The translations under genes were made by a program, and so were the position numbers. Shown one piece after another: positions 9,389 to 16,528 of a DNA stretch of 64,000 nucleotides. The notes under the pieces were generated by a model. That model saw nothing but the letters and a program-made list of their open reading frames with translations. It was not told the origin of the DNA and ran no database searches. This stretch comes from JAKAVN01 sp963734845 (lineage in GTDB: Bacteria > Desulfobacterota > Binatia > Binatales > Binataceae). The stretch's first letter is position 1. The number at the start of each line of letters is the position of its first letter. The stretch lies in NCBI GenBank assembly GCA_963734845.1, contig CAVTIS010000005.1, forward strand, positions 124,001-188,000, read 5' to 3'.

Positions 9389-10410
9389 AGTGCCTCTCCG
9401 TGACTAGCCCGACGCATCCGCTCGACCACCTCGAGCGCCCGCCCAGCGACGAGAATCTCGCGCGCCATCGCGACGCCGTCCTTGAGCGACGCCGCTCGGC
9501 CACCGACGTAAATCGCCGCCGCTGCGTTAAGCGCGAGCACATCTTGCGCCGCCCCATCCTCGCCCGCAAGCGTGCGGCGCAGGACCTCGGTCGCATGCTC
9601 CACGTCGGTCACCATCAGCGCCGAGGCGTCACCAGGCTCGAATCCGAGTTCGCGCGGACGCACTTCGAACTCGCTTATCGCGGCGCCGCGAATCTCTGCG
9701 ACTCGTGTCGGCGCAGCGAGCGACAGCTCGTCGAGTCCGTCTTCGCCGTGCACCACCATCGCATGGTCGACCCCAAGTGCGGCCAGCGCCTCGGCCATCA
9801 GGCGCACCAGCCGGGGCTCGGCGACGCCGAGCAACTGGCGACGCGGACGCGCCGGATTGCTAAGCGGCGCGATCAGGTTGAAGACGCTGCGTATGCCGAG
9901 CGCTCGCCTAAGTCCAGCCAGGCGGGCAAGCACTGGATGGTACGCGGGGGCGAAGATGAAACAGCATCCGGCGGCGCGAAGGCATCGTTGCACGCCCTCG
10001 GGATCGAGATCGATTTTCACCCTTAATCGCTCGAGCACGTCGGCCGCGCCGACGCGTCCGCTAACCGCGCGATTGCCGTGCTTGGCGACCGGCACACCGG
10101 CCGCCGCCGCGACCAGCGCCGCGCCGGTCGAAATATTAAACGTGCCGGCGCCGTCGCCGCCGGTCCCGGCGGTATCGAGCACGTTGCCCCCGTCGAGATC
10201 GAGCGCGCGCGCACGCGCCCTCATCGCGCGCGCGCCACCGGTCAGTTCGGCGGCCGACTCGCGCTTGAGCTTTAGGGCCACCAGGAAACCAGCGATCAGC
10301 GCCTCGGCCGGCTCGCCGTCGAAGATCTCGCCCATCACGCGCTCGGCGCTGGCAGCGTCGAGCGAGCGGCCGGCGAGCACCGCGTCAAACGCGTCGCGCA
10401 ATTCGCTCAT
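9385..10410 (-). CDS. trpD: Anthranilate phosphoribosyltransferase
   Basis: TrpD joins anthranilate to PRPP. The 341-residue protein shows the PRPP loop GTGGD at residues 82-86, followed by FNISTGAALVAAAAGVPVAKHGNRA, and the second conserved region VVHGEDGLDE. It is a stand-alone enzyme, not fused to TrpG. The ATG overlaps the trpG stop as ATGA, and the stop overlaps trpC as GTGA, so it is translationally linked on both sides. Confidence 0.96.
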   Translation of the reverse strand: MSELRDAFDAVLAGRSLDAASAERVMGEIFDGEPAEALIAGFLVALKLKRESAAELTGGARAMRARARALDLDGGNVLDTAGTGGDGAGTFNISTGAALVAAAAGVPVAKHGNRAVSGRVGAADVLERLRVKIDLDPEGVQRCLRAAGCCFIFAPAYHPVLARLAGLRRALGIRSVFNLIAPLSNPARPRRQLLGVAEPRLVRLMAEALAALGVDHAMVVHGEDGLDELSLAAPTRVAEIRGAAISEFEVRPRELGFEPGDASALMVTDVEHATEVLRRTLAGEDGAAQDVLALNAAAAIYVGGRAASLKDGVAMAREILVAGRALEVVERMRRASHGEAL

Positions 10411-10997
10411 GCGGCAACCTGCTTTAGAAAATTCGCGAGCAGCCGTTTGCCGTCGGGCGTGCCGATCGATTCGGGATGGAACTGGATCCCCTCGACCGGG
10501 AGCGTGCGATGCCTAAGCCCCATCACCTCGCCCTCGGCAGTGCGCGCGCTGACCTCCAAAGACGACGGAACGGAGTCGGCGTCGACGAGGAGCGAATGAT
10601 AGCGCATCGCGTCGAAGGGGTTCGGCAGGCCGGCAAAGATGTTCCTGCCGTCGTGCACGATAGGCGAGGTCTTACCGTGCATCAGGCGTCCCGCGCGCAC
10701 TACCTTGCCGCCGAAGGCCTCGCCGATACACTGATGGCCCAGGCAAACTCCGAGGATCGGCAGCTCACCCGTCATCGCGCGCAGCAGCGGGACGGACACT
10801 CCGGCCTCCTTGGGAGTGCATGGGCCCGGTGAGATCACGATCGCTTGCGGAGCCATCGCGCGCACGCCGGCGACGTCGATCGCGTCGTTGCGGCGGACTT
10901 CGAGCTCGGCGCCCAGCTCGCCCAGGTACTGCACCAGGTTGTAGGTGAACGAGTCGTAGTTATCGATCATCAATATACGCATTAATTTACGCGCCAC
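10407..10997 (-). CDS. trpG: Anthranilate synthase component II (glutamine amidotransferase)
   Basis: TrpG supplies ammonia from glutamine to TrpE. The 196-residue class I glutamine amidotransferase has the triad: the nucleophile cysteine in GVCLGHQC, and histidine and glutamate in QFHPES. The typical N-terminus MIDNYDSFTYNLVQYLGE is present. The GTG at 10997 has GGGAG 10 bases upstream. The ATG at 10982, which gives an N-terminus nearer to the family, lacks a clear Shine-Dalgarno sequence. The gene could also serve a PabA role, since no separate pabA is visible in the window. Confidence 0.95.
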   Translation of the reverse strand: MARKLMRILMIDNYDSFTYNLVQYLGELGAELEVRRNDAIDVAGVRAMAPQAIVISPGPCTPKEAGVSVPLLRAMTGELPILGVCLGHQCIGEAFGGKVVRAGRLMHGKTSPIVHDGRNIFAGLPNPFDAMRYHSLLVDADSVPSSLEVSARTAEGEVMGLRHRTLPVEGIQFHPESIGTPDGKRLLANFLKQVAA

Positions 10998-11000
10998 GGC

Positions 11001-12509
11001 TTACTTGCTCCCGCCGGCGGTCTCGAAGGCGCGCGCCGCGCTGAGCGCCCGAACCATAGCACGCGCTTTGTTGACCGATTCCTCGTATTCGGCGCCGGGG
11101 TCGGAGTCCGCGACCACGCCGCCGCCGGCCTGGATATAGACGCGGCCGTTTTTGACCAGAATGGTGCGGAGCGCAATCGCGGTGTCGGTGTTGCCGGTGT
11201 AACTGAAGTAGCCGACCGCGCCGGCGTACACGCCGCGGCGCACCGGCTCCAGTTCGTCGATTATCTCCATCGCGCGGATTTTCGGCGCGCCCGACACGGT
11301 GCCCTGCGGGAAGGTGGCGCGAAACGCGTCGTACGCATCGCATCCCTCACGCAGCCGCCCGCGCACGTTCGAGACGATGTGCATCACATGCGAGTAGCGC
11401 TCGACCGTCATCAATTCGGTGACTTCGACCGAGCCGATCTCCGCGACCCGTCCGACGTCGTTGCGCCCCAAGTCGACCAGCATCACGTGCTCGGCGCGCT
11501 CCTTGGGATCGGCCAGCAGCTCGCGCTCGAGCGCGCGGTCTTCGGCCTCGGTCGCGCCGCGCCGGCGGGTGCCCGCGATCGGCCGGAGCGTGATTTCGCG
11601 CCCCTCTACCCGCACCATCACTTCCGGCGACGCGCCGACCAGCGTGTGATCGTCCATCCGCAGGTAGAACATGTAGGGCGACGGATTAATCGTGCGCAGG
11701 CTGCGGTAGAGGTTGAACGGATGGCTCCCCAGCGGCGCCTCGAAGCGTTGCGAGGGCACCACCTGGATCGCGTCGCCGGCCGCGATGTACTCCTTGGCCG
11801 CCTCGACCATCGCCATGTAGCCCTCGCGCGTCTGGTTGGAGACCAAGTTGACTGCGTCGCCGTTGAGATTGGCGGCGCTCTCGAGCCGCGGCGCTCGGGC
11901 GGGAGCGTCGAGGCGTGCGATCAGCTCGTCGATCTTCGCCGCCGCTGCGCGGTAGGCGGAGCGGGTTGACGGATGATCCTCGAGCGCGACATTGGCGACG
12001 ATTTTGAGCGTTTGGCGGACGTTGTCGAAGATCAGCACCGTGTCGGTCAGCATCAGGTAGAGGTCGGGGGTGCCGAGTTCGTCCTGCGCATGCGTGGGCA
12101 GGCGCTCGAAGTAGCGCACGATGTCGTAAGCGAGAAAGCCCACCGCGCCGCCGAAGAAGCGCGGCAACTCGGGCGACTGGTAGGCGTGAAAGCGGCGCAT
12201 CTCGTCACGTAAGCCCTCAAGCGGACTCTTGACCGAGCGCACTTCGACGCTGCGTCCCGGGCGCGTGAGGTCCAATCGCCCGCCCCGTCCGCGCAGCACC
12301 ATCGCGGGCTCCGAGCCGAGAAAGGTATAGCGGCCCCACTTCTCGCCGCCCTGCACGCTCTCGAGCAAAAAGGCATAGTCGCCGCGCTCGACCTTGAGAA
12401 AGGCGCTGACCGGAGTCTCGAGGTCGGCGGCGATCTCGCGCCAGATCGGAATCAGGTTGTAGCCCTGCGCCACCAGGGCTTCGAACTCGCGCTCGCTTGG
12501 CTTAACCAT
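11001..12509 (-). CDS. trpE: Anthranilate synthase component I
   Basis: TrpE converts chorismate to anthranilate, with TrpG. The 502-residue protein has the N-terminal LLES motif (about residue 45) that forms the tryptophan feedback site, and the C-terminal chorismate-binding domain with GTRRRG, GTVSGAPKIRAMEIIDELEP and GGGVVADSDP. The start is the ATG at 12509, preceded by GGGAGAG. The frame is open about 60 bp further, but that would run back into the attenuator hairpin. It is the first structural gene of the operon, 54 bp past the end of the terminator U-tract. Confidence 0.96.
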   Translation of the reverse strand: MVKPSEREFEALVAQGYNLIPIWREIAADLETPVSAFLKVERGDYAFLLESVQGGEKWGRYTFLGSEPAMVLRGRGGRLDLTRPGRSVEVRSVKSPLEGLRDEMRRFHAYQSPELPRFFGGAVGFLAYDIVRYFERLPTHAQDELGTPDLYLMLTDTVLIFDNVRQTLKIVANVALEDHPSTRSAYRAAAAKIDELIARLDAPARAPRLESAANLNGDAVNLVSNQTREGYMAMVEAAKEYIAAGDAIQVVPSQRFEAPLGSHPFNLYRSLRTINPSPYMFYLRMDDHTLVGASPEVMVRVEGREITLRPIAGTRRRGATEAEDRALERELLADPKERAEHVMLVDLGRNDVGRVAEIGSVEVTELMTVERYSHVMHIVSNVRGRLREGCDAYDAFRATFPQGTVSGAPKIRAMEIIDELEPVRRGVYAGAVGYFSYTGNTDTAIALRTILVKNGRVYIQAGGGVVADSDPGAEYEESVNKARAMVRALSAARAFETAGGSK

Positions 12510-12562
12510 CGCTCTCTCCCCAAACCATCTGCACACCACACGCGTAAATCCGAAACACGTGG

Positions 12563-12604
12563 AAAACAAAAAAAAGGGCCGCTGGACTTCTCGCCCACGG
12601 CCCC
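12563..12604 (-). terminator. trp attenuator terminator
   Basis: On the minus strand GGGCCG-TGGGC-GAGAA-GTCCA-G-CGGCCC forms an 11-bp stem with one bulged G and a 5-base loop. A run of eight T, then G and four T follow. This is a strong intrinsic terminator placed between the leader peptide gene and trpE, exactly where a trp attenuator sits. Its 5' arm can alternatively pair with the leader segment at 12640-12653. Confidence 0.9.
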
Positions 12605-12653
12605 TTCGACAATCCTGCTGATCGTTGAATTACGATCCCGGAGCACAGGCGAG
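12590..12653 (-). promoter_or_regulatory. trp antiterminator pairing (segments 2 and 3)
   Basis: The leader segment CUCGCCUGUGCUCC (12653-12640, inside the leader peptide gene just after the Trp codons) can pair with GGGGCCGUGGGCGAG (12604-12590), the 5' arm of the terminator, with 13 of 14 positions matched including wobbles. Segment 2 can instead pair upstream: UGUGCU with GGCACA, which overlaps the tandem Trp codons. A ribosome stalled at those codons would free segment 2 and prevent the terminator. A perfect 6-bp hairpin GAUCGU/ACGAUC lies between the segments, over the leader stop codon. The pairing was worked out by hand. Confidence 0.75.
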
Positions 12654-12713
12654 CGCGATGGTGTGCCACCACCGACGCGATCCAGCCTTGAGCTGCAGGG
12701 TCATCATTTTCAT
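12630..12713 (-). CDS. trpL: trp operon leader peptide
   Basis: This is a 27-codon reading frame with tandem tryptophan codons at codons 15 and 16 (12671-12666) within SRRWWHT, and a TAA stop at 12632-12630. Three ATG codons occur at its start. GGGGAG directly touches the first and lies six bases before the third codon (12707), so the third is the better start, giving a 25-residue peptide. Two arginine codons precede the tryptophans. The downstream terminator and antiterminator show that it is a regulatory leader: tryptophan-starved ribosomes would stall and let transcription enter trpE. Confidence 0.88.
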   Translation of the reverse strand: MKMMTLQLKAGSRRWWHTIALACAPGS

Positions 12714-12722
12714 CTCCCCATC

Positions 12723-12751
12723 AGTTAGCCAGCCGCTGCCAGGCTTGTCAA
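12723..12751 (-). promoter_or_regulatory. Candidate trp promoter
   Basis: On the minus strand TTGACA (12751-12746), a 17-base spacer and CTAACT (12728-12723) form a sigma70-like promoter; the -10 resembles the TTAACT of the Escherichia coli trp promoter. The TGA inside TTGACA is the stop codon of the upstream SPOR gene. The predicted transcription start (about 12716) falls inside the leader Shine-Dalgarno sequence, which would leave almost no 5' untranslated region. Either the leader is translated from a very short 5' end or transcription also comes through from argS. Confidence 0.45.
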
Positions 12752-13638
12752 TCTGTGGGTGCGGAGTCGCTGCCGCCGTTGTCATCCGATCCCGTGTCGG
12801 CTGCGCCGGAGTCATTCGTGTCAGTACCCGCGGAATCCGTGCCCGTCGCGGCTCCATGCGCTGCCGCCGCGCTGGACGCACGAGTGCGATCGACGTAACG
12901 GGTCGTGTAAGCAGTACGCAATTGCGCCTGCGCCGCCTGGGCGTCGTCCGCAGTCGGATACGGCCCTACCTGCACGCGGTACCAGGTCTGACCGTTAATT
13001 CGCGTAGGAAAAATATGCGAGGTGTAACCGAGCCCCAGCAGCCGCGACGCCATCCGATTCGCCGCCGCACGATCCATCGCGGCGTCGATCACGATGTTGT
13101 AGCCCCTGCCATGACGCCCGGCGTTCGGCGGGGGAGCACTGGCGGCTCCTTCCTCTGAGCCGGTATCCGCCTCATCTGACGAAGAGGAATCCGCCGGAGC
13201 CGAAGAGTGCGGCGAAGCGGACGAATCGTTGTCCGACTCTTCCGCCGCAGGCGCCGAAGGATACTTCGGCGGGACGCTCGCCACGGTGGGAGGCGGCGGC
13301 TTATGCACCTGCGCCGGCTTCGGTATCGCCGCAGGCGGAATATCTTCGGAGGCCACAGTGGCCCGCGCCGGCGGCTTGGGCGCGGCCGCCGCGGCCGCGC
13401 CGGTTGGGGCCGGCGGCGCCTGGACGGCGGGCGCCGCGGCTTGAGGCGGCGATGCGGCGGGCGCGCCCGCGGGCATCGGATACACGCTCGCGAGCTGGGA
13501 CTGGCCTTGCTCGCTCTGCGCCATCTCGCGCCCGGAGATCATCCCCAGGAAAAATACCGCCGCCGACAGCCCCAGCAGGCCTATCAGAACGAGAAACCCG
13601 CCACCTGGTCCGATTTCAAAACGCATCCGTTTACTCAC
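12748..13638 (-). CDS. SPOR-domain membrane protein
   Basis: The 296-residue protein has a short basic cytoplasmic start, one membrane helix (about residues 14-34) and a long Ala/Pro-rich then Ser/Asp-rich linker (about 50-175). A SPOR domain follows at about 178-250 (GYNIVIDAAMD to TWYRVQVGPYPTADDA), and the tail is acidic and Gly/Asp/Ser-rich. SPOR domains bind denuded septal peptidoglycan, so the protein probably acts at the division site or envelope, like DedD or FtsN. Pairing with argS just upstream (21 bp gap) is seen in many proteobacteria. Its stop codon lies inside the candidate trp promoter. Confidence 0.88.
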   Translation of the reverse strand: MSKRMRFEIGPGGGFLVLIGLLGLSAAVFFLGMISGREMAQSEQGQSQLASVYPMPAGAPAASPPQAAAPAVQAPPAPTGAAAAAAPKPPARATVASEDIPPAAIPKPAQVHKPPPPTVASVPPKYPSAPAAEESDNDSSASPHSSAPADSSSSDEADTGSEEGAASAPPPNAGRHGRGYNIVIDAAMDRAAANRMASRLLGLGYTSHIFPTRINGQTWYRVQVGPYPTADDAQAAQAQLRTAYTTRYVDRTRASSAAAAHGAATGTDSAGTDTNDSGAADTGSDDNGGSDSAPTD

Positions 13639-13659
13639 ATCCGTGGCCCCTGGCCTGCT

Positions 13660-15324
13660 TCACATCCGATCGGGAGCGCTCACACCCAGCAGGTCGAGTC
13701 CATTTTTGATTCCGTCCATCAGCACCCGCGCGAGGAACAGCCGCGCGAGACTAAGTTCGCGCTGTTCGCTGATTATACGATTTGAGGGCTTGTTGTAGTA
13801 GCGGTGAAAATCGCCCGCCAGCTCCAGCAGGTAGAACGGTACGCGATGCGGCTCGAGGCTCTCGACCGAGCCCCGGACGACGCCGGGCAGACTGACCAGC
13901 TTGCGCACAAGCCCGATCTCCTCGTCCGAGAGCGGCGCGAGGTCGACAGTGGAGAGGTCCGCAGGCAATCCGATTCCTTTCTTCTCCGCCTCGCGAAACA
14001 CGCTGGCCAGGCGCGCGTGCGCGTACTGCACGTAAAAGACCGGGTTCTCGGGCGCCTGGCGCTTGGCCAGGTCGAGGTCGAAATCGAGATGGCTGTCGTG
14101 CTTGCGAAACAGGAAAAAGAACCGCACCACGTCGGCCCCGACCTCGTCGATCAGTTCGTCCAGCGTGACGTAGGTCGCCTTGCGCGTCGACATCTTGACC
14201 TTCTCGCCGCCGCGCGTGAGCGTCACGAACTGGTAGATGATCGCATGAATCGGTGCGACATCGTGGCCCAGCGCCTTGACCGCCGCCAGCACGCCCTGAT
14301 GCTCGGCGATATGGTCGGCGCCGAAAACGTCGATCGCGCGGTCGAAGCCGCGGCGCAGCTTCTCGATATGGTAGGCGATGTCGGGGGTGCGGTAGGTCGG
14401 CTCGCGCGCTGGCCCCGAGCGCACCAGCACGCGATCCTTGGGCAACCCCAGCGGCTCGCCTCTGAGCCACACCGCGCCGTCGTACTCGGCAATAAGGCCG
14501 CGCTCGCGCAGGCCCTCGATCACCGCATCGACCTGGCCGCCGCGGATGAGATCGAGTTCGTTGGTGAAGACGTCGAAGCGGACTCCCAGGCGCTCGCAGG
14601 TGCGACGGATGTCGGCAAAAATCGCCTCCTCGGCTGGCGCGCGAAAAATCTCTATATCGTCCGCGTCGGCGAGCGTCTCGCCGTATCGCTTGACCAGCTC
14701 GCGCGCGACGTCGCGGATGTATTCGCCCTGGTAGCCGTCTTCGGGCATCGTAGCCGGACGGCCGATCTCTTCGAGATAGCGCGCGCGCACGGATTCGCCG
14801 AGCAGCCGCATCTGGCGTCCGCCATTGTTGAAGTAGTACTCGCGCGTGACCACGAAGCCGCTTGCCTCGTGCATGCGCGCGAGGGTGTCGCCGAGCACGG
14901 CGTTGCGGCCGTGGCCGACCGTGAGCGGCCCGGTCGGATTGGCCGAAAGAAACTCGACCTGCACCTTGCGCGCGGCGCCGATTTGCGGACGCCAGAAGCG
15001 CTCGCCTTCGGCCGCGGCGCGGCGCAGTTCGCCATACCAATACGCTGGCGCCATCCGGAAATTGATGAATCCCGCGCCCGCGACGGACGCCTCCGCGACC
15101 TCGGGCGGGAGTTCCAGATTGGCGCGGATGATCTCGGCAATCGCGCGCGGCGGTTTTTTCTCGGCCCGCGCCATCACCAACGCCGCGTTGCTCGCCGCGT
15201 CGCCATGGGCCGGGTCCTTGGGCGCCTCGACGCTCGCGGCGGCAGGCGGCGCGGTGGTGAGTTGGCCGTTCGCGCGCGCGCGCTCGATAGCGGCGTTGAG
15301 GATGGATTCGATCAGTTCTTTCAT
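13660..15324 (-). CDS. argS: Arginyl-tRNA synthetase
   Basis: The 554-residue class I aminoacyl-tRNA synthetase has an N-terminal Add-1 domain and the HIGH-type signature SANPTGPLTVGHGRNAVLGD near residue 110-130. A KMSK-type segment, EKVKMSTRKATY, precedes an all-helical C-terminal anticodon domain. It charges tRNA-Arg. The start ATG is at 15324. It is the first gene of a minus-strand run leading into the SPOR gene and the trp leader, and a perfect 8-bp inverted repeat lies 34 bp upstream of its start. Confidence 0.96.
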   Translation of the reverse strand: MKELIESILNAAIERARANGQLTTAPPAAASVEAPKDPAHGDAASNAALVMARAEKKPPRAIAEIIRANLELPPEVAEASVAGAGFINFRMAPAYWYGELRRAAAEGERFWRPQIGAARKVQVEFLSANPTGPLTVGHGRNAVLGDTLARMHEASGFVVTREYYFNNGGRQMRLLGESVRARYLEEIGRPATMPEDGYQGEYIRDVARELVKRYGETLADADDIEIFRAPAEEAIFADIRRTCERLGVRFDVFTNELDLIRGGQVDAVIEGLRERGLIAEYDGAVWLRGEPLGLPKDRVLVRSGPAREPTYRTPDIAYHIEKLRRGFDRAIDVFGADHIAEHQGVLAAVKALGHDVAPIHAIIYQFVTLTRGGEKVKMSTRKATYVTLDELIDEVGADVVRFFFLFRKHDSHLDFDLDLAKRQAPENPVFYVQYAHARLASVFREAEKKGIGLPADLSTVDLAPLSDEEIGLVRKLVSLPGVVRGSVESLEPHRVPFYLLELAGDFHRYYNKPSNRIISEQRELSLARLFLARVLMDGIKNGLDLLGVSAPDRM

Positions 15325-15357
15325 CTAGTGGCCAGAGCAATCGCGCCGGTTCAGCCG

Positions 15358-15380
15358 ACGATTGCCCGTGAAGCAATCGT
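15358..15380. repeat. Inverted repeat upstream of argS
   Basis: ACGATTGC and GCAATCGT are perfect 8-bp arms around the 7-base spacer CCGTGAA. The repeat lies in the divergent region between argS and the VOC epimerase gene. It could be an operator or a hairpin in the argS 5' untranslated region. No T-box features were seen. Confidence 0.5.
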
Positions 15381-15514
15381 GTCAGATAGCAGAGGCGAGT
15401 TGTAGGGGCTTGCGCGCGTCACCCTCCCCTCCGCGCCGCCCGCGCGTCACGATCGCGCTGATTCTATGCTAAGAAAACCGCAACCGGATATTCGCAGGAG
15501 AATTGAACAGAGAG

Positions 15515-15985
15515 ATGGCGAAAAAGCCGATCGGAAAACTCGATCACATCGGAATCGCGGTCAAAAGCATCGCCGAGGCGCGCAAGTTCTGGGAAGGGAC
15601 GCTCGGCGCAACTTTCATGTACGACTATGAACGGCGCGAGGCGGGTTTCCGCTTCGCCGAGTTCGACCTGGCCGGCACCATAATCGAGTTGCTCGAGCCG
15701 ATCGGCGAGGACTCATTCATGCACAAGTTCATTGCCGAGCATGGTGAAGGGTTTCATCACGTGACCTTCGACGTTCCGGATACCAGGGCGCGGATCGCCG
15801 AACTGAAGGCCGCCGGAGTGCGCGTCGTGCAAGAAAAGGAACATCCGCCGGTCGCTTATGAGGCCTTCATCTCGCCGCGCTCGTCAAACGGCGTGCTGAT
15901 CCAGATTGGCTCGGGTTATCCAACGCTGTCGGCCGATCCCGCATGGGAGAAAGTCGTGCCGGGCCTGAAGTTCGAGAAGAAGTAA
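15515..15985 (+). CDS. VOC family protein, methylmalonyl-CoA epimerase-like
   Basis: This is a single glyoxalase/VOC-fold protein of about 156 residues. It begins MAKKPIGKLDHIGIAVKSI, and the metal-ligand pattern fits methylmalonyl-CoA epimerase: His in LDHIGIAV, Glu in TIIELLEP, His in GFHHVTFDV and a C-terminal glutamine in VLIQIGSG. The epimerase interconverts (R)- and (S)-methylmalonyl-CoA in propionate metabolism. An in-frame TTG at 15503 sits only 2 bases after AGGAG, and the ATG at 15515 sits 14 bases after it. I chose the ATG on family resemblance, but neither spacing is ideal. No mutase gene is nearby. A glyoxalase I-like role is an alternative. Confidence 0.75.
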   Translation: MAKKPIGKLDHIGIAVKSIAEARKFWEGTLGATFMYDYERREAGFRFAEFDLAGTIIELLEPIGEDSFMHKFIAEHGEGFHHVTFDVPDTRARIAELKAAGVRVVQEKEHPPVAYEAFISPRSSNGVLIQIGSGYPTLSADPAWEKVVPGLKFEKK

Positions 15986-16036
15986 CGCGCAAGCCAGCCG
16001 CTAAGCGGCGACAGCGGAGCCGCTCCGGGAGTGTGA

Positions 16037-16528
16037 TTGAAAAACTGGAAGATGCCGCCGCCGATCAAGGTATACGAGGCGCTGGGTGCAATCGGCGACG
16101 GACGCGTGCGGGCCATAGATAATGACGATGCGCCGGGCGCATGGGACGTCGTTTCATCCGAAGGCGCCAAGACCTACCGGGTCGAACTTTCCGCTGACGG
16201 GCGCGAGATAAGCTCCAACGATAACGCCTCGTACTGGCAGGGCTACCTTGGTTATCCGGCGATCGCGGTGCTGATCGCGCGTGGGAGGCTCCGCGCGAGC
16301 GCCGAGGCGACGCGAGCGCTCGCCGGAATTCCCTGGAAAGAGCTTAACCGCCGTTTCAAGAACGACTACGCGCGCACGACCGCCGAGGTCGCGCGCATCG
16401 TGGAAGAACGTGGCGGCGACTTCGACGCGGTCCGTGCCGAAGCTACCGCGATTCTCGACGCGCTGGCCGCGCTCGCGCTGGAGCGCGGCGCGCGCCGCCG
16501 CCCACCGCGCGAAGGCACGGCGAGCTGA
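16037..16528 (+). CDS. Hypothetical protein, 163 residues
   Basis: I do not recognise this family. The protein is soluble, without signal peptide or membrane helix. Its N-terminal half (about residues 5-75) is beta-rich, with KVYEALGAIGDGRVR and KTYRVELSADGREISSN. Its C-terminal half (80-150) is helical and basic to acidic, with WKELNRRFKNDYARTTAEVARIVEERGGDFDAV. The TTG start has GGGAG 5 bases upstream, which supports it. It follows the VOC gene by 51 bp and its stop abuts the stop of the convergent recD2-type gene. A co-transcribed partner of the VOC gene is possible, but no function can be inferred. Confidence 0.7.
   Translation: MKNWKMPPPIKVYEALGAIGDGRVRAIDNDDAPGAWDVVSSEGAKTYRVELSADGREISSNDNASYWQGYLGYPAIAVLIARGRLRASAEATRALAGIPWKELNRRFKNDYARTTAEVARIVEERGGDFDAVRAEATAILDALAALALERGARRRPPREGTAS

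Noticed and set aside
12510..12569. Upstream extension of trpE from 12509 to 12569
   Set aside because: It would translate through the attenuator T-run; the sequence is unlike TrpE, and the ATG at 12509 has GGGAGAG just upstream.
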